A stretch of 44,784 nt of DNA from an uncultured Dorea sp. (GTDB lineage: Bacteria > Bacillota > Clostridia > Lachnospirales > Lachnospiraceae), in contig CANTDX010000025.1 of the NCBI GenBank assembly GCA_947652615.1, positions 1-44,784 on the forward strand, read 5' to 3'. Every line of letters starts with the position of its first letter. Position 1 is the stretch's first letter. Below the pieces are notes generated by a model, which searched no databases, was not told the origin of the DNA, and worked only from the letters and a program-made list of their open reading frames with translations. The position numbers were made by a program, and so were the translations under genes. This document shows positions 15,035 to 24,120 of this stretch, piece after piece.

Positions 15035-18000
15035 TACGTCAGCACCTTCTCCAGAATATCAAACAAAGCTTCCATATCAATGGGCTTCGCAATATGCCCG
15101 TTCATACCGCTCTTTATCGCCTCCTGCCGGTCCTCCTCAAAAGCATTGGCAGTCATCGCTATGATCGGTATGGACGCAAGCCGCTGATCCTCAAGCTTAC
15201 GGATCGTTCTGGTCGCCTCATACCCGTCCATGACCGGCATCTGCACATCCATAAGCACCAGTTGGTAATACCCCGGTTCAGAGTCCTTCAGCATATCAAC
15301 CGCCTCCTGACCGTCTTTCGCGACCTCCAGCGTGAATCCCGCCTCCTCAAGGATCGCTTCCGCAATCTCCTGATTCAATTCATTATCCTCTGCCAGAAGA
15401 ATACGGCCTGCGCGGAATGATTTCTGCTCCAGAATCCCGCCCTTACGTTCCTCTTCCTCTGCATTGACGATCGAATGCAGACAGCTCCTAAGTTCTGATA
15501 AGAACATCGGCTTACTGCAGAATGCAGTCACTCCGGCTTCTCTTGCCTCATCCTCAATATCCGTCCAGTCATATGCTGTCAGAATAATGATCGGAACATC
15601 TTCTCCCATCTCCTTGCGGATCCTTCGTGTAACTTCTACCCCGTTCATATCCGGCAGCAGCCAGTCAATAATGTATACACTGTAAATATTGTCGCGCATG
15701 ACTGCCTGACGGGTGCGTAAGACCGCTTCTTTTCCTGACAAGGTCCACTCTGCGCGCATTCCGATCTGCCCCAGCATATAAGTAACACTGTCACAGCTAT
15801 TGAAATCGTCATCTACGACCAACGCCCTGCAACCCTTAAGCTGCGGGATATCCTGAGGAATCTTTTCCCCGGAATGCAGACGGAACGTAAATGAGACCGT
15901 AACCTCTGTTCCCACGTTCTGCTCACTCTTCACCACAATAGAACCGTTCATCATATCAACAATATTCCTTGTGATCGCCATCCCAAGTCCAGTTCCCTGG
16001 ATTCCGCTGATCGTCGAATTCCGTTCTCTTTCAAAGGGTTCAAAGATATGGTCAACGAACTCCTGACTCATACCGATACCGGTATCCTTGATATTAAATT
16101 CATAATTGGCGCTGCCGGCAGGCGCCCCCGGCTTCTCCGTGATCCGAAGACTGATGATGCCGCCTGCTCCTGTATATTTTACCGCATTGCTGAGCAGATT
16201 CAGCAACACCTGATTCAGCCGAAGCTTATCGCAATAGATCTCCTCATCGAAGACATCCACCGTATCTATATATAACTCCAACTGCTTGGCGTGGACGTCC
16301 GCCTGCAGAATATTCTTAAGCCCATGCAGAATCTCCGGCAGGCTGCACTCCTTCTCATCCAGATGCATCTTGCCGCTCTCGATCCGGCTCATATCCAGCA
16401 CATCATTGATCAGACTCAGCAGATGATTTCCTGATGTCATGATCTTCTTCAGATACTCTTCTACCCTCTCCTTATGCTCGATATGCGTGATCGCCAGAGC
16501 TGTAAATCCAACGATCGCATTCATCGGAGTTCGGATATCATGAGACATATTGGACAGGAATACGCTCTTCGCCTTGCTCGCTCTGTTCGCCTGCATGAGG
16601 GCATCCTCAAGCAGACTCTTCTTCTCCATCTCCTCGCGCATCTCCACATCCACACTGCGGAAACCCATGACAACTCCCTGGATCTTCTCCCATGCTCCGG
16701 TCCGGACGACCTTCATCTGGAAATATCTCATCTCATCATTCCACAAAGTCCGGTAATTCACGATACAGAGTTTCTTGTCCGACAATTCGTTCTTAAGGCC
16801 GTCTACAGAAGCTGCTAATCTAAGCATCTCCCTGTCTTCCTCATACACGAACTTCTGTATGTAAGTTTCCATGCACTCTTCCAACACCAGATCACCATGG
16901 AAGATCGAATCAAACATATGCATATGGTCGTCCGCGACCTGCAGATGTCTGCCTTTCCCTGTGTCAAGATCAAAGAAGCAGACCATGTTATAATCCACAC
17001 TCAATGCCTGAAGCAGATCCTTATTATGCTTCTCCTTCTCTTTCTCCTGCTGCTTTTGACGGGTACAGTCCAGAAGGAACCGCTGATAGAACAGTTCTCC
17101 GTCCTCCTTAAGGAGCTTAATATTACCCATCACATGCAGAAGCTCCCCATCCTTATGCTGGACGCTGTATTCTACACTGACGCTGTCCCCTTCTTTCTTA
17201 AGCCTCGTGATACACTCCCTGAGCCTCTCCTTATCCTCAGCCACGACAGAATCCGCAACCATGTTAAATCCTTCCGCGAGCATCTCCTCATGAGATTCGT
17301 ATCCCAGGATATTGAGCGCCGCTCTGTTAACCCTGATGATACGTGTTCCGTCCAGAGAATGGCAGAGGATTCCGCAGTCCATACTGGTGAAAACCGTCTC
17401 CAGCGTATGATTCTTCCTGACGATCTCCTGTTCATAGGCACGCTCCTGAGTCACGTCAATCGCGACCCCGACTGTACCCATCACACTCCCGTCCAGATCA
17501 TACAGCGGAGACTTATAAGTCGTCAAAAGCTTGGTTCCATCACCGGTCATCACCGTCTCCTCAGATACGAACGTCTTCTTCTTGCTCATGACCTCCCGCT
17601 CCGACTCGATACAGGCCGGATCGTCGAACTCCACATCCCAGATATACGCATGCCCGCGTCCTTCTACCTGCTTCTTCGTCTTATTGACCGTCTTGCAGAA
17701 GCTGTCGTTGACCTTCTCATGTATCCCGTTCTTATCCTTATACCAGATCAGATTCGGAATATGATTGATAGTTGCTTCAAAGAAATGGCTAGTCTGCCAG
17801 TAGTCCTTCTCTGTCTTACACGCCCTAAGCCACCTGAGAATATGAAATCTGCTCTCGGCATCTGTCATCGGCATAGTCCATATATCATGGATCTCCTCCA
17901 TATATTCTTCCAATAACAGAATCTGTTCCTTATCTGCAAGCACAATAAGACTGGCATCCGGTCTCTTCCCGGAAACCAGTGTCTTCATTGTACTCACGCT

Positions 18001-18177
18001 ATCCATACCCTGTAGATTCGCCAGTATTACGTCTGCCCCGGACGACAGCTCTTCTTCTGGTCTCTCACTCTCCATAAACTCATGGGTAAAATTCTCAAAA
18101 GGACGTATCTCCTTCACAATATCAAAAGTACCGCATGTATGACCTGTTAAATAGAAATGAATATGGCAATGGTACAT
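15034..18177 (-). CDS. Hybrid sensor histidine kinase with two receiver domains
   Basis: 1047 residues and no transmembrane segments, so probably cytoplasmic. In order: a receiver-like N-terminal domain lacking the phosphoacceptor pattern (about 1-110); three PAS-type regions (about 130-245, 260-375 and 395-510); HisKA with NMSHDIRTPMNAIVG; HATPase with NLLSNAVKYT, DTGIGM and GTGLGMAI; REC1 with VVDDD and IIDWLLPDMNG; and REC2 with LAEDNELN and LMDVQMPVMDG. The last receiver looks fully active. The ATG at 18177 has AGGAG before it; codons further up have no such site. Its stop overlaps yqeC, so signal input and the YqeC/GntR proteins are made together. Confidence 0.88.
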   Translation of the reverse strand: MYHCHIHFYLTGHTCGTFDIVKEIRPFENFTHEFMESERPEEELSSGADVILANLQGMDSVSTMKTLVSGKRPDASLIVLADKEQILLLEEYMEEIHDIWTMPMTDAESRFHILRWLRACKTEKDYWQTSHFFEATINHIPNLIWYKDKNGIHEKVNDSFCKTVNKTKKQVEGRGHAYIWDVEFDDPACIESEREVMSKKKTFVSEETVMTGDGTKLLTTYKSPLYDLDGSVMGTVGVAIDVTQERAYEQEIVRKNHTLETVFTSMDCGILCHSLDGTRIIRVNRAALNILGYESHEEMLAEGFNMVADSVVAEDKERLRECITRLKKEGDSVSVEYSVQHKDGELLHVMGNIKLLKEDGELFYQRFLLDCTRQKQQEKEKEKHNKDLLQALSVDYNMVCFFDLDTGKGRHLQVADDHMHMFDSIFHGDLVLEECMETYIQKFVYEEDREMLRLAASVDGLKNELSDKKLCIVNYRTLWNDEMRYFQMKVVRTGAWEKIQGVVMGFRSVDVEMREEMEKKSLLEDALMQANRASKAKSVFLSNMSHDIRTPMNAIVGFTALAITHIEHKERVEEYLKKIMTSGNHLLSLINDVLDMSRIESGKMHLDEKECSLPEILHGLKNILQADVHAKQLELYIDTVDVFDEEIYCDKLRLNQVLLNLLSNAVKYTGAGGIISLRITEKPGAPAGSANYEFNIKDTGIGMSQEFVDHIFEPFERERNSTISGIQGTGLGMAITRNIVDMMNGSIVVKSEQNVGTEVTVSFTFRLHSGEKIPQDIPQLKGCRALVVDDDFNSCDSVTYMLGQIGMRAEWTLSGKEAVLRTRQAVMRDNIYSVYIIDWLLPDMNGVEVTRRIRKEMGEDVPIIILTAYDWTDIEDEAREAGVTAFCSKPMFLSELRSCLHSIVNAEEEERKGGILEQKSFRAGRILLAEDNELNQEIAEAILEEAGFTLEVAKDGQEAVDMLKDSEPGYYQLVLMDVQMPVMDGYEATRTIRKLEDQRLASIPIIAMTANAFEEDRQEAIKSGMNGHIAKPIDMEALFDILEKVLT

Positions 18178-18231
18178 CTCTGTCCTCTCCTCATATATAC
18201 ATATAAATAGTAAGCATTCTTTCACATATAT

Positions 18232-18260
18232 ATTGTAACAATTGTATAATTCGCTGTCAA
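18232..18260 (-). promoter_or_regulatory. Promoter of the hybrid kinase/yqeC/gntR operon
   Basis: On the minus strand TTGACA (18255-18260) and TACAAT (18232-18237) are separated by 17 nt, about 55 nt upstream of the ATG at 18177. Confidence 0.7.
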
Positions 18261-18335
18261 TACGGAGATACCCGTGTTTTCGACGCATTTGCGGTTCTCT
18301 CCCATGCCGTTAAAAATATTTTTCCAAAATAAACT

Positions 18336-18355
18336 CCTTTTTACAGTTAAAAAGG
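18336..18355. promoter_or_regulatory. Inverted repeat before the ECF sigma gene
   Basis: CCTTTTTA-CAGT-TAAAAAGG, 8-bp perfect arms, 43 bp upstream of the sigma gene's GTG start. There is no T-run after it, so it is more likely an operator or promoter-region palindrome than a terminator. Confidence 0.5.
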
Positions 18356-18398
18356 TTATATTAATTGTAAGACGTTTTACAAAAGGGAGATGAGCCTC

Positions 18399-18968
18399 GT
18401 GTTGGAAGATAAGGAACTGATCCGGCGGATCCAAAACGGACAAACAGAATATCTGAACAAGATCGCCGAAAAATACTATGACGACATATACTATTTCTGC
18501 CGCTATCAGACCGGCAGCCGGGAAGATGCCTACGATCTGGCACAGGAAACATTCCTGCGCTTCATAAGATATGTAGACCATTATCGGTACCGTAACCTGA
18601 AAGGATATCTTCTGACCATCGCCATGAACCTATGCCGGGAATATATGCGGGCAGCCGCGAAGACACATTCGCAGGAGAAAATACCTGACTCCGCGGCCTG
18701 GCACGGTATTCTGACAAGTTCAGAAACGCCGCATGCAGACAGCCGTACGAGAACCTCTGAAAACGCGGTCTTACTTGCCGAAGCGCTCCTTGCACTCCCG
18801 CAGACACAGCGTGAAGCCGTACTTCTCCACCATTTCTACGGATATAAGAACCGTGAGATCGCACGGATGACAGGCGCTTCTTATGATGCTGTCAAATCCC
18901 GCATCCGACAAGGACTCCAGAAGCTCGGCAAACTTCTGGATCCTGATGATTTCAGAGAACATCTATAA
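18399..18968 (+). CDS. ECF-type RNA polymerase sigma factor
   Basis: 189 residues. Sigma region 2 covers about residues 20-85 (YYFCRYQTGSREDAYDLAQE, then FLRFIRY), and region 4 about 125-175 with ALPQTQREAVLLHHFYGYKNREIA. This is the SigW/RpoE-like ECF group, which lacks regions 1 and 3. An ATG at 18390 directly abuts its GGGAG, so the GTG at 18399 (9-nt spacing) is the better start. The next gene begins 17 bp later, and an ABC exporter follows. The sigma factor therefore probably drives its own operon. No zinc-finger anti-sigma gene is present; the membrane protein that follows is the only candidate for that role. Confidence 0.88.
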   Translation: MLEDKELIRRIQNGQTEYLNKIAEKYYDDIYYFCRYQTGSREDAYDLAQETFLRFIRYVDHYRYRNLKGYLLTIAMNLCREYMRAAAKTHSQEKIPDSAAWHGILTSSETPHADSRTRTSENAVLLAEALLALPQTQREAVLLHHFYGYKNREIARMTGASYDAVKSRIRQGLQKLGKLLDPDDFREHL

Positions 18969-18985
18969 AGAGAGGAGAGATTATT

Positions 18986-19741
18986 ATGACATCACATATA
19001 CCAAAGGACGATGAATGGCGATTTCCATTGGACGAACGAAGGAAAGTCCAGAGCCTTGCCGTCATCCGCCGGGAAGCTTTAAAGAAACGAATCCGGCATT
19101 ATCCGGCATTTCCGGAACACATATGGAACCAGCTTCGTTTCAGACCCTTAGATCAATGGCTCACCCAGGGAGGCGTCCTCATAGCCGCCATGCTGCTGGC
19201 GCTTTGGCTTCGCCGTGAGAACACCGGGAGCCTTAATTCAGTTACCGCCTGCTCCGTGTTCCTTGTATTTGCCGGGAATATCTGTTTAAATCATGCGGCA
19301 CGCCTGTTTTCCTGGCATATGGCAGAGCTTGAGCAGACACTTTACCTGAACCTGAAACAACTGATCTGTATCCGGATGCTAGAAGCAGGAATCGCCGATC
19401 TGATCATACTGGCGCTGTTTCTTGGAATTACCGGCCATAACAATACCATGGGGATCGGAGTAACCTTGCTCTATATGCTGGTTCCGTTTCTGTGGTCAGA
19501 TACGCTGTACCTGCACATGCTGGTACACATAAGAAGCACCTCCTACGGCTTCCGCTCCTTCGCCCTTGGACTGCTCTGCGGTATCCTCGCACTGTTCCCG
19601 GTACTGTGGGCACCGGCATATGAGCCGGAAAACCTGATCATATGGCAGATACTGGCCTTCGCCGGCCTGTCTGTGCTGATCGCAGAAATATATTCTATAC
19701 TTACGAAAATAGAAAGAGGGGATCATATATGCCTGAACTGA
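18986..19741 (+). CDS. Six-TM membrane protein of the sigma/ABC cassette
   Basis: 251 residues. A soluble, charged N-terminus of about 55 residues is followed by about six hydrophobic segments (around 62-78, 88-105, 128-150, 155-175, 190-208 and 218-238). I do not recognise a named family. Its place between an ECF sigma gene and an ABC ATPase gene suggests either a membrane-bound regulator of the sigma factor, acting through the N-terminal tail, or a third component of the transporter. A GGAG-type site precedes the ATG, and its last 13 bases overlap the ATPase start, so the two are coupled. Confidence 0.7.
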   Translation: MTSHIPKDDEWRFPLDERRKVQSLAVIRREALKKRIRHYPAFPEHIWNQLRFRPLDQWLTQGGVLIAAMLLALWLRRENTGSLNSVTACSVFLVFAGNICLNHAARLFSWHMAELEQTLYLNLKQLICIRMLEAGIADLIILALFLGITGHNNTMGIGVTLLYMLVPFLWSDTLYLHMLVHIRSTSYGFRSFALGLLCGILALFPVLWAPAYEPENLIIWQILAFAGLSVLIAEIYSILTKIERGDHICLN

Positions 19742-20631
19742 CATTAGACCGCATTACCAAACATTTCAAGAATAAGATTGCCGTAGACAATGTCTCGCTC
19801 TGTCTAAAAGAAGGAATCTACGGTTTCCTTGGCGCAAACGGTGCAGGGAAGACCACTTTGCTCCGCATGATCTGCGGCGTACTTAAGCCCACCGCCGGAG
19901 AGATCCGCTATGACGGCGCCGAGATCGGCAGATTAGACGGTGATTATCGCTGTATGCTGGGATATCTGCCTCAGGACTTTGGCTATTATCCTGACTTTTC
20001 CGCCCGAAGATACCTGGAATATCTGGCGGCATGCAAGGCGATCCCAAGAGATCTTTCCCGCGATAAGGTGCAGGAAATGCTCCGCCTGACAGGGCTTGAA
20101 GCAGACCAGCGTGCGAAGATCAAGACATTTTCCGGCGGAATGATAAGACGCCTGGGGATCGCTCAGGCCCTCCTTAACGATCCGGAGATCCTGATCCTGG
20201 ATGAACCCACCTCAGGGCTTGATCCCAAAGAACGGATCCGCTTCCGCAATATCATCAGTTCTCTGTCCAAAGGACGGATCATCATCCTGTCCACTCATAT
20301 CGTCTCCGATGTGGAATTTATCGCGGATAAGATCCTTCTCATGAAGCAGGGCAGGATCGAAAGCCAGGGCGCCGTTGGGGAAATCACCAGGGATATAGAA
20401 GGCAGGGTATGGGAATATCTGGCAGATCAGGAAGAAGCGCTGCGTATGAACGATATCTTCGCTGTCAGCAATCTGAAGAACGAGGGAGAGAAGGTCCGTC
20501 TCCGAATCGTCTCGGACGCCTGTCCCCGCGAAGGCGCCGTGCCGGTACATCCCGGCCTGGAGGACGTATATTTATATCATTTCGAGGAGGTATCAGAACA
20601 TGTGGACAATCTGGAAAGAAGAGCTCTATAA
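19729..20631 (+). CDS. ABC transporter ATP-binding protein
   Basis: 300 residues. Walker A GANGAGKTT (35-43), Q-loop LPQDFGYYP, signature FSGGMIRRLG, Walker B ILILDEPTSGLDP and switch histidine LSTHIVSD are all intact, followed by an 80-residue C-terminal extension. It energises the permease encoded next. AGAGGGG lies 7 nt before the ATG at 19729. It overlaps the membrane protein gene upstream (13 bp) and the permease gene downstream (32 bp), so the whole cassette is tightly coupled. The ATPase resembles those of drug and antibiotic-peptide exporters; the cargo is unknown. Confidence 0.9.
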   Translation: MPELTLDRITKHFKNKIAVDNVSLCLKEGIYGFLGANGAGKTTLLRMICGVLKPTAGEIRYDGAEIGRLDGDYRCMLGYLPQDFGYYPDFSARRYLEYLAACKAIPRDLSRDKVQEMLRLTGLEADQRAKIKTFSGGMIRRLGIAQALLNDPEILILDEPTSGLDPKERIRFRNIISSLSKGRIIILSTHIVSDVEFIADKILLMKQGRIESQGAVGEITRDIEGRVWEYLADQEEALRMNDIFAVSNLKNEGEKVRLRIVSDACPREGAVPVHPGLEDVYLYHFEEVSEHVDNLERRAL

Positions 20632-21706
20632 GATCGCATCCCGCAAACTCGTCTGGCTGGGGGTATCCCTTCTGTTGGCGTTCGTCACCTTCCGTCTGTA
20701 TTCGGAGCAGAACACCTACTCCTCGACGATCGACGGGAAGACCTACCGGGGCGCAGAAGCGATCAAGAAGGATCAGGAACTGACCCGGCTCTATGCCGGA
20801 ACCCTGACTCTTGATAAGGTGAAACAGATCTATGAAGAATATGGATTTTTCTTTTATGATAAGGATGATAAGACACGGCTGGGGAATTACTGCAACTGGT
20901 TTATATCGAAGGAATTCACGAATTTTATGCAGACCGACGGGTATGATCCGGGACAGGTCCATTTCTACACAGGGCAAGACTGGGAATTCAATGCCGAACC
21001 TCTTCTTCATGGCGGAATCCGGTTCGACTATATCTACGGCTGGAGCGATCTTGCGGAAATATATCTCATGACCATTATCGTATTATTTATCCTGCTGATC
21101 ATAGGGCTGACTCCTCTCTTCTCAGAAGAATACCAATTGAAAACCGCGGATATCTTAAGAACCACGCGGAGAGGAAGACAGAGCGGAATCTGGATGAAGA
21201 TACTGGCGGCCTTATTCTTCTCTGTTGTCCTAGTCTTGGCAGTGACCGCCTATCTGTGGGGAATCTACCTTGACGTCTACGGCACTCAGGGACTAGACGC
21301 TTCGTCCGCTCTCTTAAGCTTCGCTTATGGATATTACCCGGAAACAGCCGCAGGATTCCTGGTATTCCTCTTCTTCCTTGGGCTTGCGGGGGCGATTCTC
21401 CTGACCGGGCTTACGGCGGGAGTCTCCGCATTCTGCCAAAGCCCCTTCCTTGCGCTGGTCATCTCTGTCTCCGGATTCCTGCTGCCAGTCTTCTGGATCA
21501 AGGTATTTGCCCCTACATGGATCCTTGGCCCAAGACTCACGAAGCTCGTAACCCACTTCATGGCATCCATGCCGGTGTATCTCCCGCAGAATCCCGGATT
21601 CTCATTTTCCAGGGGGCAGCTCATACTGCACCTGTGTATCGCTCTGGCAGCCGGGACCGGAGGGATCCTGCTCGGATACCGCAGGTACCGAAGTGCATCA
21701 CACTAA
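20600..21706 (+). CDS. ABC-2 type permease of the sigma cassette
   Basis: 368 residues. One N-terminal membrane segment (about 15-32) is followed by a large external domain (about 33-155, rich in charged and aromatic residues) and five further hydrophobic segments. This ABC-2 layout, with an extracytoplasmic loop after TM1, is seen in exporters and in permeases that sense cell-wall antibiotics. GAGGAGG precedes the ATG, which lies inside the ATPase gene. It ends 7 bp before the convergent acyltransferase gene, with no obvious hairpin between them. Confidence 0.82.
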   Translation: MWTIWKEELYKIASRKLVWLGVSLLLAFVTFRLYSEQNTYSSTIDGKTYRGAEAIKKDQELTRLYAGTLTLDKVKQIYEEYGFFFYDKDDKTRLGNYCNWFISKEFTNFMQTDGYDPGQVHFYTGQDWEFNAEPLLHGGIRFDYIYGWSDLAEIYLMTIIVLFILLIIGLTPLFSEEYQLKTADILRTTRRGRQSGIWMKILAALFFSVVLVLAVTAYLWGIYLDVYGTQGLDASSALLSFAYGYYPETAAGFLVFLFFLGLAGAILLTGLTAGVSAFCQSPFLALVISVSGFLLPVFWIKVFAPTWILGPRLTKLVTHFMASMPVYLPQNPGFSFSRGQLILHLCIALAAGTGGILLGYRRYRSASH

Positions 21707-21713
21707 TATGAAA

Positions 21714-22679
21714 CTATACCAAATGTGCGATCTTCTCCGTAAGCCGTACAAACGGCTTGCGGGATACCGCCCACACCAGCGCTATGCAAAACAGGATTAG
21801 CAAGATGCTCTCCCCGTTGCTGCGCACCGACCCCAGGATGGTCGACCGGTACTTGAAACAGCTATAGATCAATCCGTGGAAGATATAGACTGCCATCGTC
21901 CGCTCCCCCAGATAGGAATAGGACTTCTTCTTCGACGGAAGCACCAGCATGAACAGATAGATCATCAAAAACGAGATGGCGTAGCACACCACTCGGACCA
22001 ATATCCCCTCTGCCGGGGATAAGCCAAGCTCCTCATAGGAATACCGTCCGTAGAACACCTTAACCGATAACCGGTGATGATAGTCGTCGGCAAATAAGGA
22101 TACCGCCAGAATCCCCAGGATCCCCAGAGCGCCCATATACCCCTGCCGATTACGGAATCTTGCAAGCCACACACTGTCAAACTCCATTCCCGCCAGGAAA
22201 AACGGGAAGAAGAACAGGATCCGCGGAATCGAGAGGAAATTCCCGATCCCGACCAATCCGACTGCCAGCCCTGCCGCCAGAGTGATCGGCATATGATAAG
22301 GAATCCTCCTGACAACGGGCGCCGCCAGTCTCCACACACATAACGCCATCAGATACCATAAGGTGAATTTGGGCCTGGTAAAATACAACTCCGTCTCTTT
22401 GTCAAGAACAAACGTATATAATAAGTAATAGATCACTTCATATACAAAATACGGGATCACAAGCCCGCCAATCAGCTTCTTCACCGAAGGAATCTTCTTC
22501 GAGAAATATCCCGATATGAAGATAAACGCCGGCATATGAAACGCCACGATTCCCCATTTCAGCTCATACAAGAACGGGTTCTGGTCATAGCAGGGCTCAA
22601 TAAAATGACCGATCACAACCAGCACGATCAAAAGCACCTTATAATTGTCAAAAAGATATTCTCTTTGTTTATTCTCCAT
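21714..22679 (-). CDS. Acyltransferase-3 family membrane protein
   Basis: 321 residues with about ten membrane segments. The N-terminal YLFDNYKVLLIVLVVIGHF carries the conserved early histidine of acyltransferase-3/OafA-like proteins, followed by AFHMPAFIFISGYF. The family transfers acetyl or other acyl groups to sugars or cell-envelope polymers; the acceptor is unknown. The ATG at 22679 follows AGAGGAAGG by 4 nt, and upstream in-frame codons have no matching site. It stands alone, divergent from the chemotaxis receptor gene. Confidence 0.82.
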   Translation of the reverse strand: MENKQREYLFDNYKVLLIVLVVIGHFIEPCYDQNPFLYELKWGIVAFHMPAFIFISGYFSKKIPSVKKLIGGLVIPYFVYEVIYYLLYTFVLDKETELYFTRPKFTLWYLMALCVWRLAAPVVRRIPYHMPITLAAGLAVGLVGIGNFLSIPRILFFFPFFLAGMEFDSVWLARFRNRQGYMGALGILGILAVSLFADDYHHRLSVKVFYGRYSYEELGLSPAEGILVRVVCYAISFLMIYLFMLVLPSKKKSYSYLGERTMAVYIFHGLIYSCFKYRSTILGSVRSNGESILLILFCIALVWAVSRKPFVRLTEKIAHLV

Positions 22680-22914
22680 TCTGCCTTCCTCTCTGATATC
22701 AAATCTTGCCGGACAAAGCCGCCCGCAGGCATCCATCCATCATCAAGTATCCTATGGGTACAGTTTATTATGATAAGCTTTGCAGATGAAAAAATCAAGC
22801 TTGAAAATCAAAAAAAGAGTGATAAAATTATCAATAAATATAGTTATACTCCAAGAATCCTGAAGGAATTTGAGTATTATTCATTCTAAAATCTATTTAT
22901 TCAGGGGGAATCTT
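22680..22914. other. Divergent intergenic region, few clear signals
   Basis: This 235-bp region separates the acyltransferase gene and the receptor gene. On + a TATACT box (22845-22850) and a small inverted repeat GATAAAATTATC (22821-22832) are visible, but no convincing -35. I see no flagellar sigma-28 consensus. Confidence 0.3.
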
Positions 22915-23955
22915 ATGAAATTTCTTGTAAATCGCAAGCTTGCTACACGTATCAGTATCATTACGACAGCAATCATCTTTGCAGGGATGCTTCTTCTATG
23001 GTTTGTCGTCTCCAGCCGCGTCGCTTCCATGGTAAAAAATAATATCACGAACCAGATGACCGACGCTGTGGAATCCAGGGCCGCCATTATCAACGACTAT
23101 GTTGCTTCCGCAGAAGAATATCTTACGGCCTTTTCCTTGAGCAGCGAAGTTCACGACCTTCTCATGAATCCTGACGACCCTGCCCTGCAGCAGAAAGGGC
23201 AGCAATATACCGAGGATTTTGCAGCAGTCAAAGGTGTGTTCGAAGGACTTTATATCGGCACTCCTGATACATATATCCTAACTCATACCTCTCAGGGCGC
23301 GATCGGTATGACCACCCGGAAGGGTGATTCTCTGGACGTATTCCGCGATACCATACTGTCCAAGCCGCAGCTCACCAACCTGGGGATCATGGAGTCTCCG
23401 GGAACCGGAAGCATGATCATCTCCATGTATTACCCGCTCTTTGACAATGACAGGTGTATTGGTTATGTAGGTGCAGGCGTCTACGCCAGCCGGCTGATGG
23501 ATGCTCTGCTGGATCTGGACATCGAAGGTCTTCCCAACAGCGAGTATGTATTCTTGAATGCCACGACCGGCATGTACCTGTACCATGAAGACGAAGAGCT
23601 ATTGAATACCGAGACAACCGATAAGGGTTATCTCAAGATCCTTGAGAAGATTCAATCAGACGGCAGCACGCAGGCGGGCACCTATTCTTATCAGGATGAA
23701 AACGGCGTAGATCAGTTAGTTGTCTACAAGTATCTAAAGGACCGGGATTGGGTATTCATGGTACACGATAATACGTCGGAAGTCTACGGAGAGGTCGGTA
23801 CTGTACGTTTTACCGTAGGTATTCTGTGTGCAGCCGTAGCGGCAGTCATTATATTTGTCACGATAGTGATCCTGCACCGTGTAGGACGGGAACTCATGGT
23901 TATGGAGCATTCCATCCGTCATCTGGGTAATCTGGAGCTTTCCGCCGATCAGGAA

Positions 23956-23959
23956 CTAG
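23956..23959. repeat. CTAG target-site duplication, left copy
   Basis: CTAG directly before the inserted element, repeated at 24117-24120. Because CTAG is palindromic, TA alone could be the true duplication. Confidence 0.75.
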
Positions 23960-24116
23960 TACAGCATTGCATAATTAACAGTGGATAATGTGCTTGATAT
24001 CTGCGTCAGATGTGCGTCTACAAGCCGACGGCGTAGCGGGCTACGTCTAGGATTGGAGGCGTGCAGCTGGCACAGATAGCGAGTGCAGAATTCACTGCTA
24101 ATTACGCAATGCTGTA
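23960..24116. mobile_element. 157-bp foldback MITE-like element
   Basis: The outer 24 bases of each end (23960-23983 and 24093-24116) are inverted repeats with 22 of 24 matches, beginning TACAGCATTGC. The whole element is nearly self-complementary around position 24038, with CGTAGC-GG-GCTACG at its centre (24032-24045), so a transcript would fold into one long hairpin. It has no coding capacity. Ends plus a CTAG or TA duplication suggest mobilisation by an IS5-type (YTAR target) or IS630-type (TA target) transposase; none is encoded in this window. Confidence 0.88.
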
Positions 24117-24120
24117 CTAG
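24117..24120. repeat. CTAG target-site duplication, right copy
   Basis: Second CTAG copy directly after the element. Joining one copy to the flanks gives GAA-CTA-GAG-TCC in the receptor's frame. Confidence 0.75.

Noticed and set aside
18178..18288. Upstream extension of the hybrid kinase
   Set aside because: The extension covers the probable TTGACA/TACAAT promoter, and AGGAG sits before ATG 18177.
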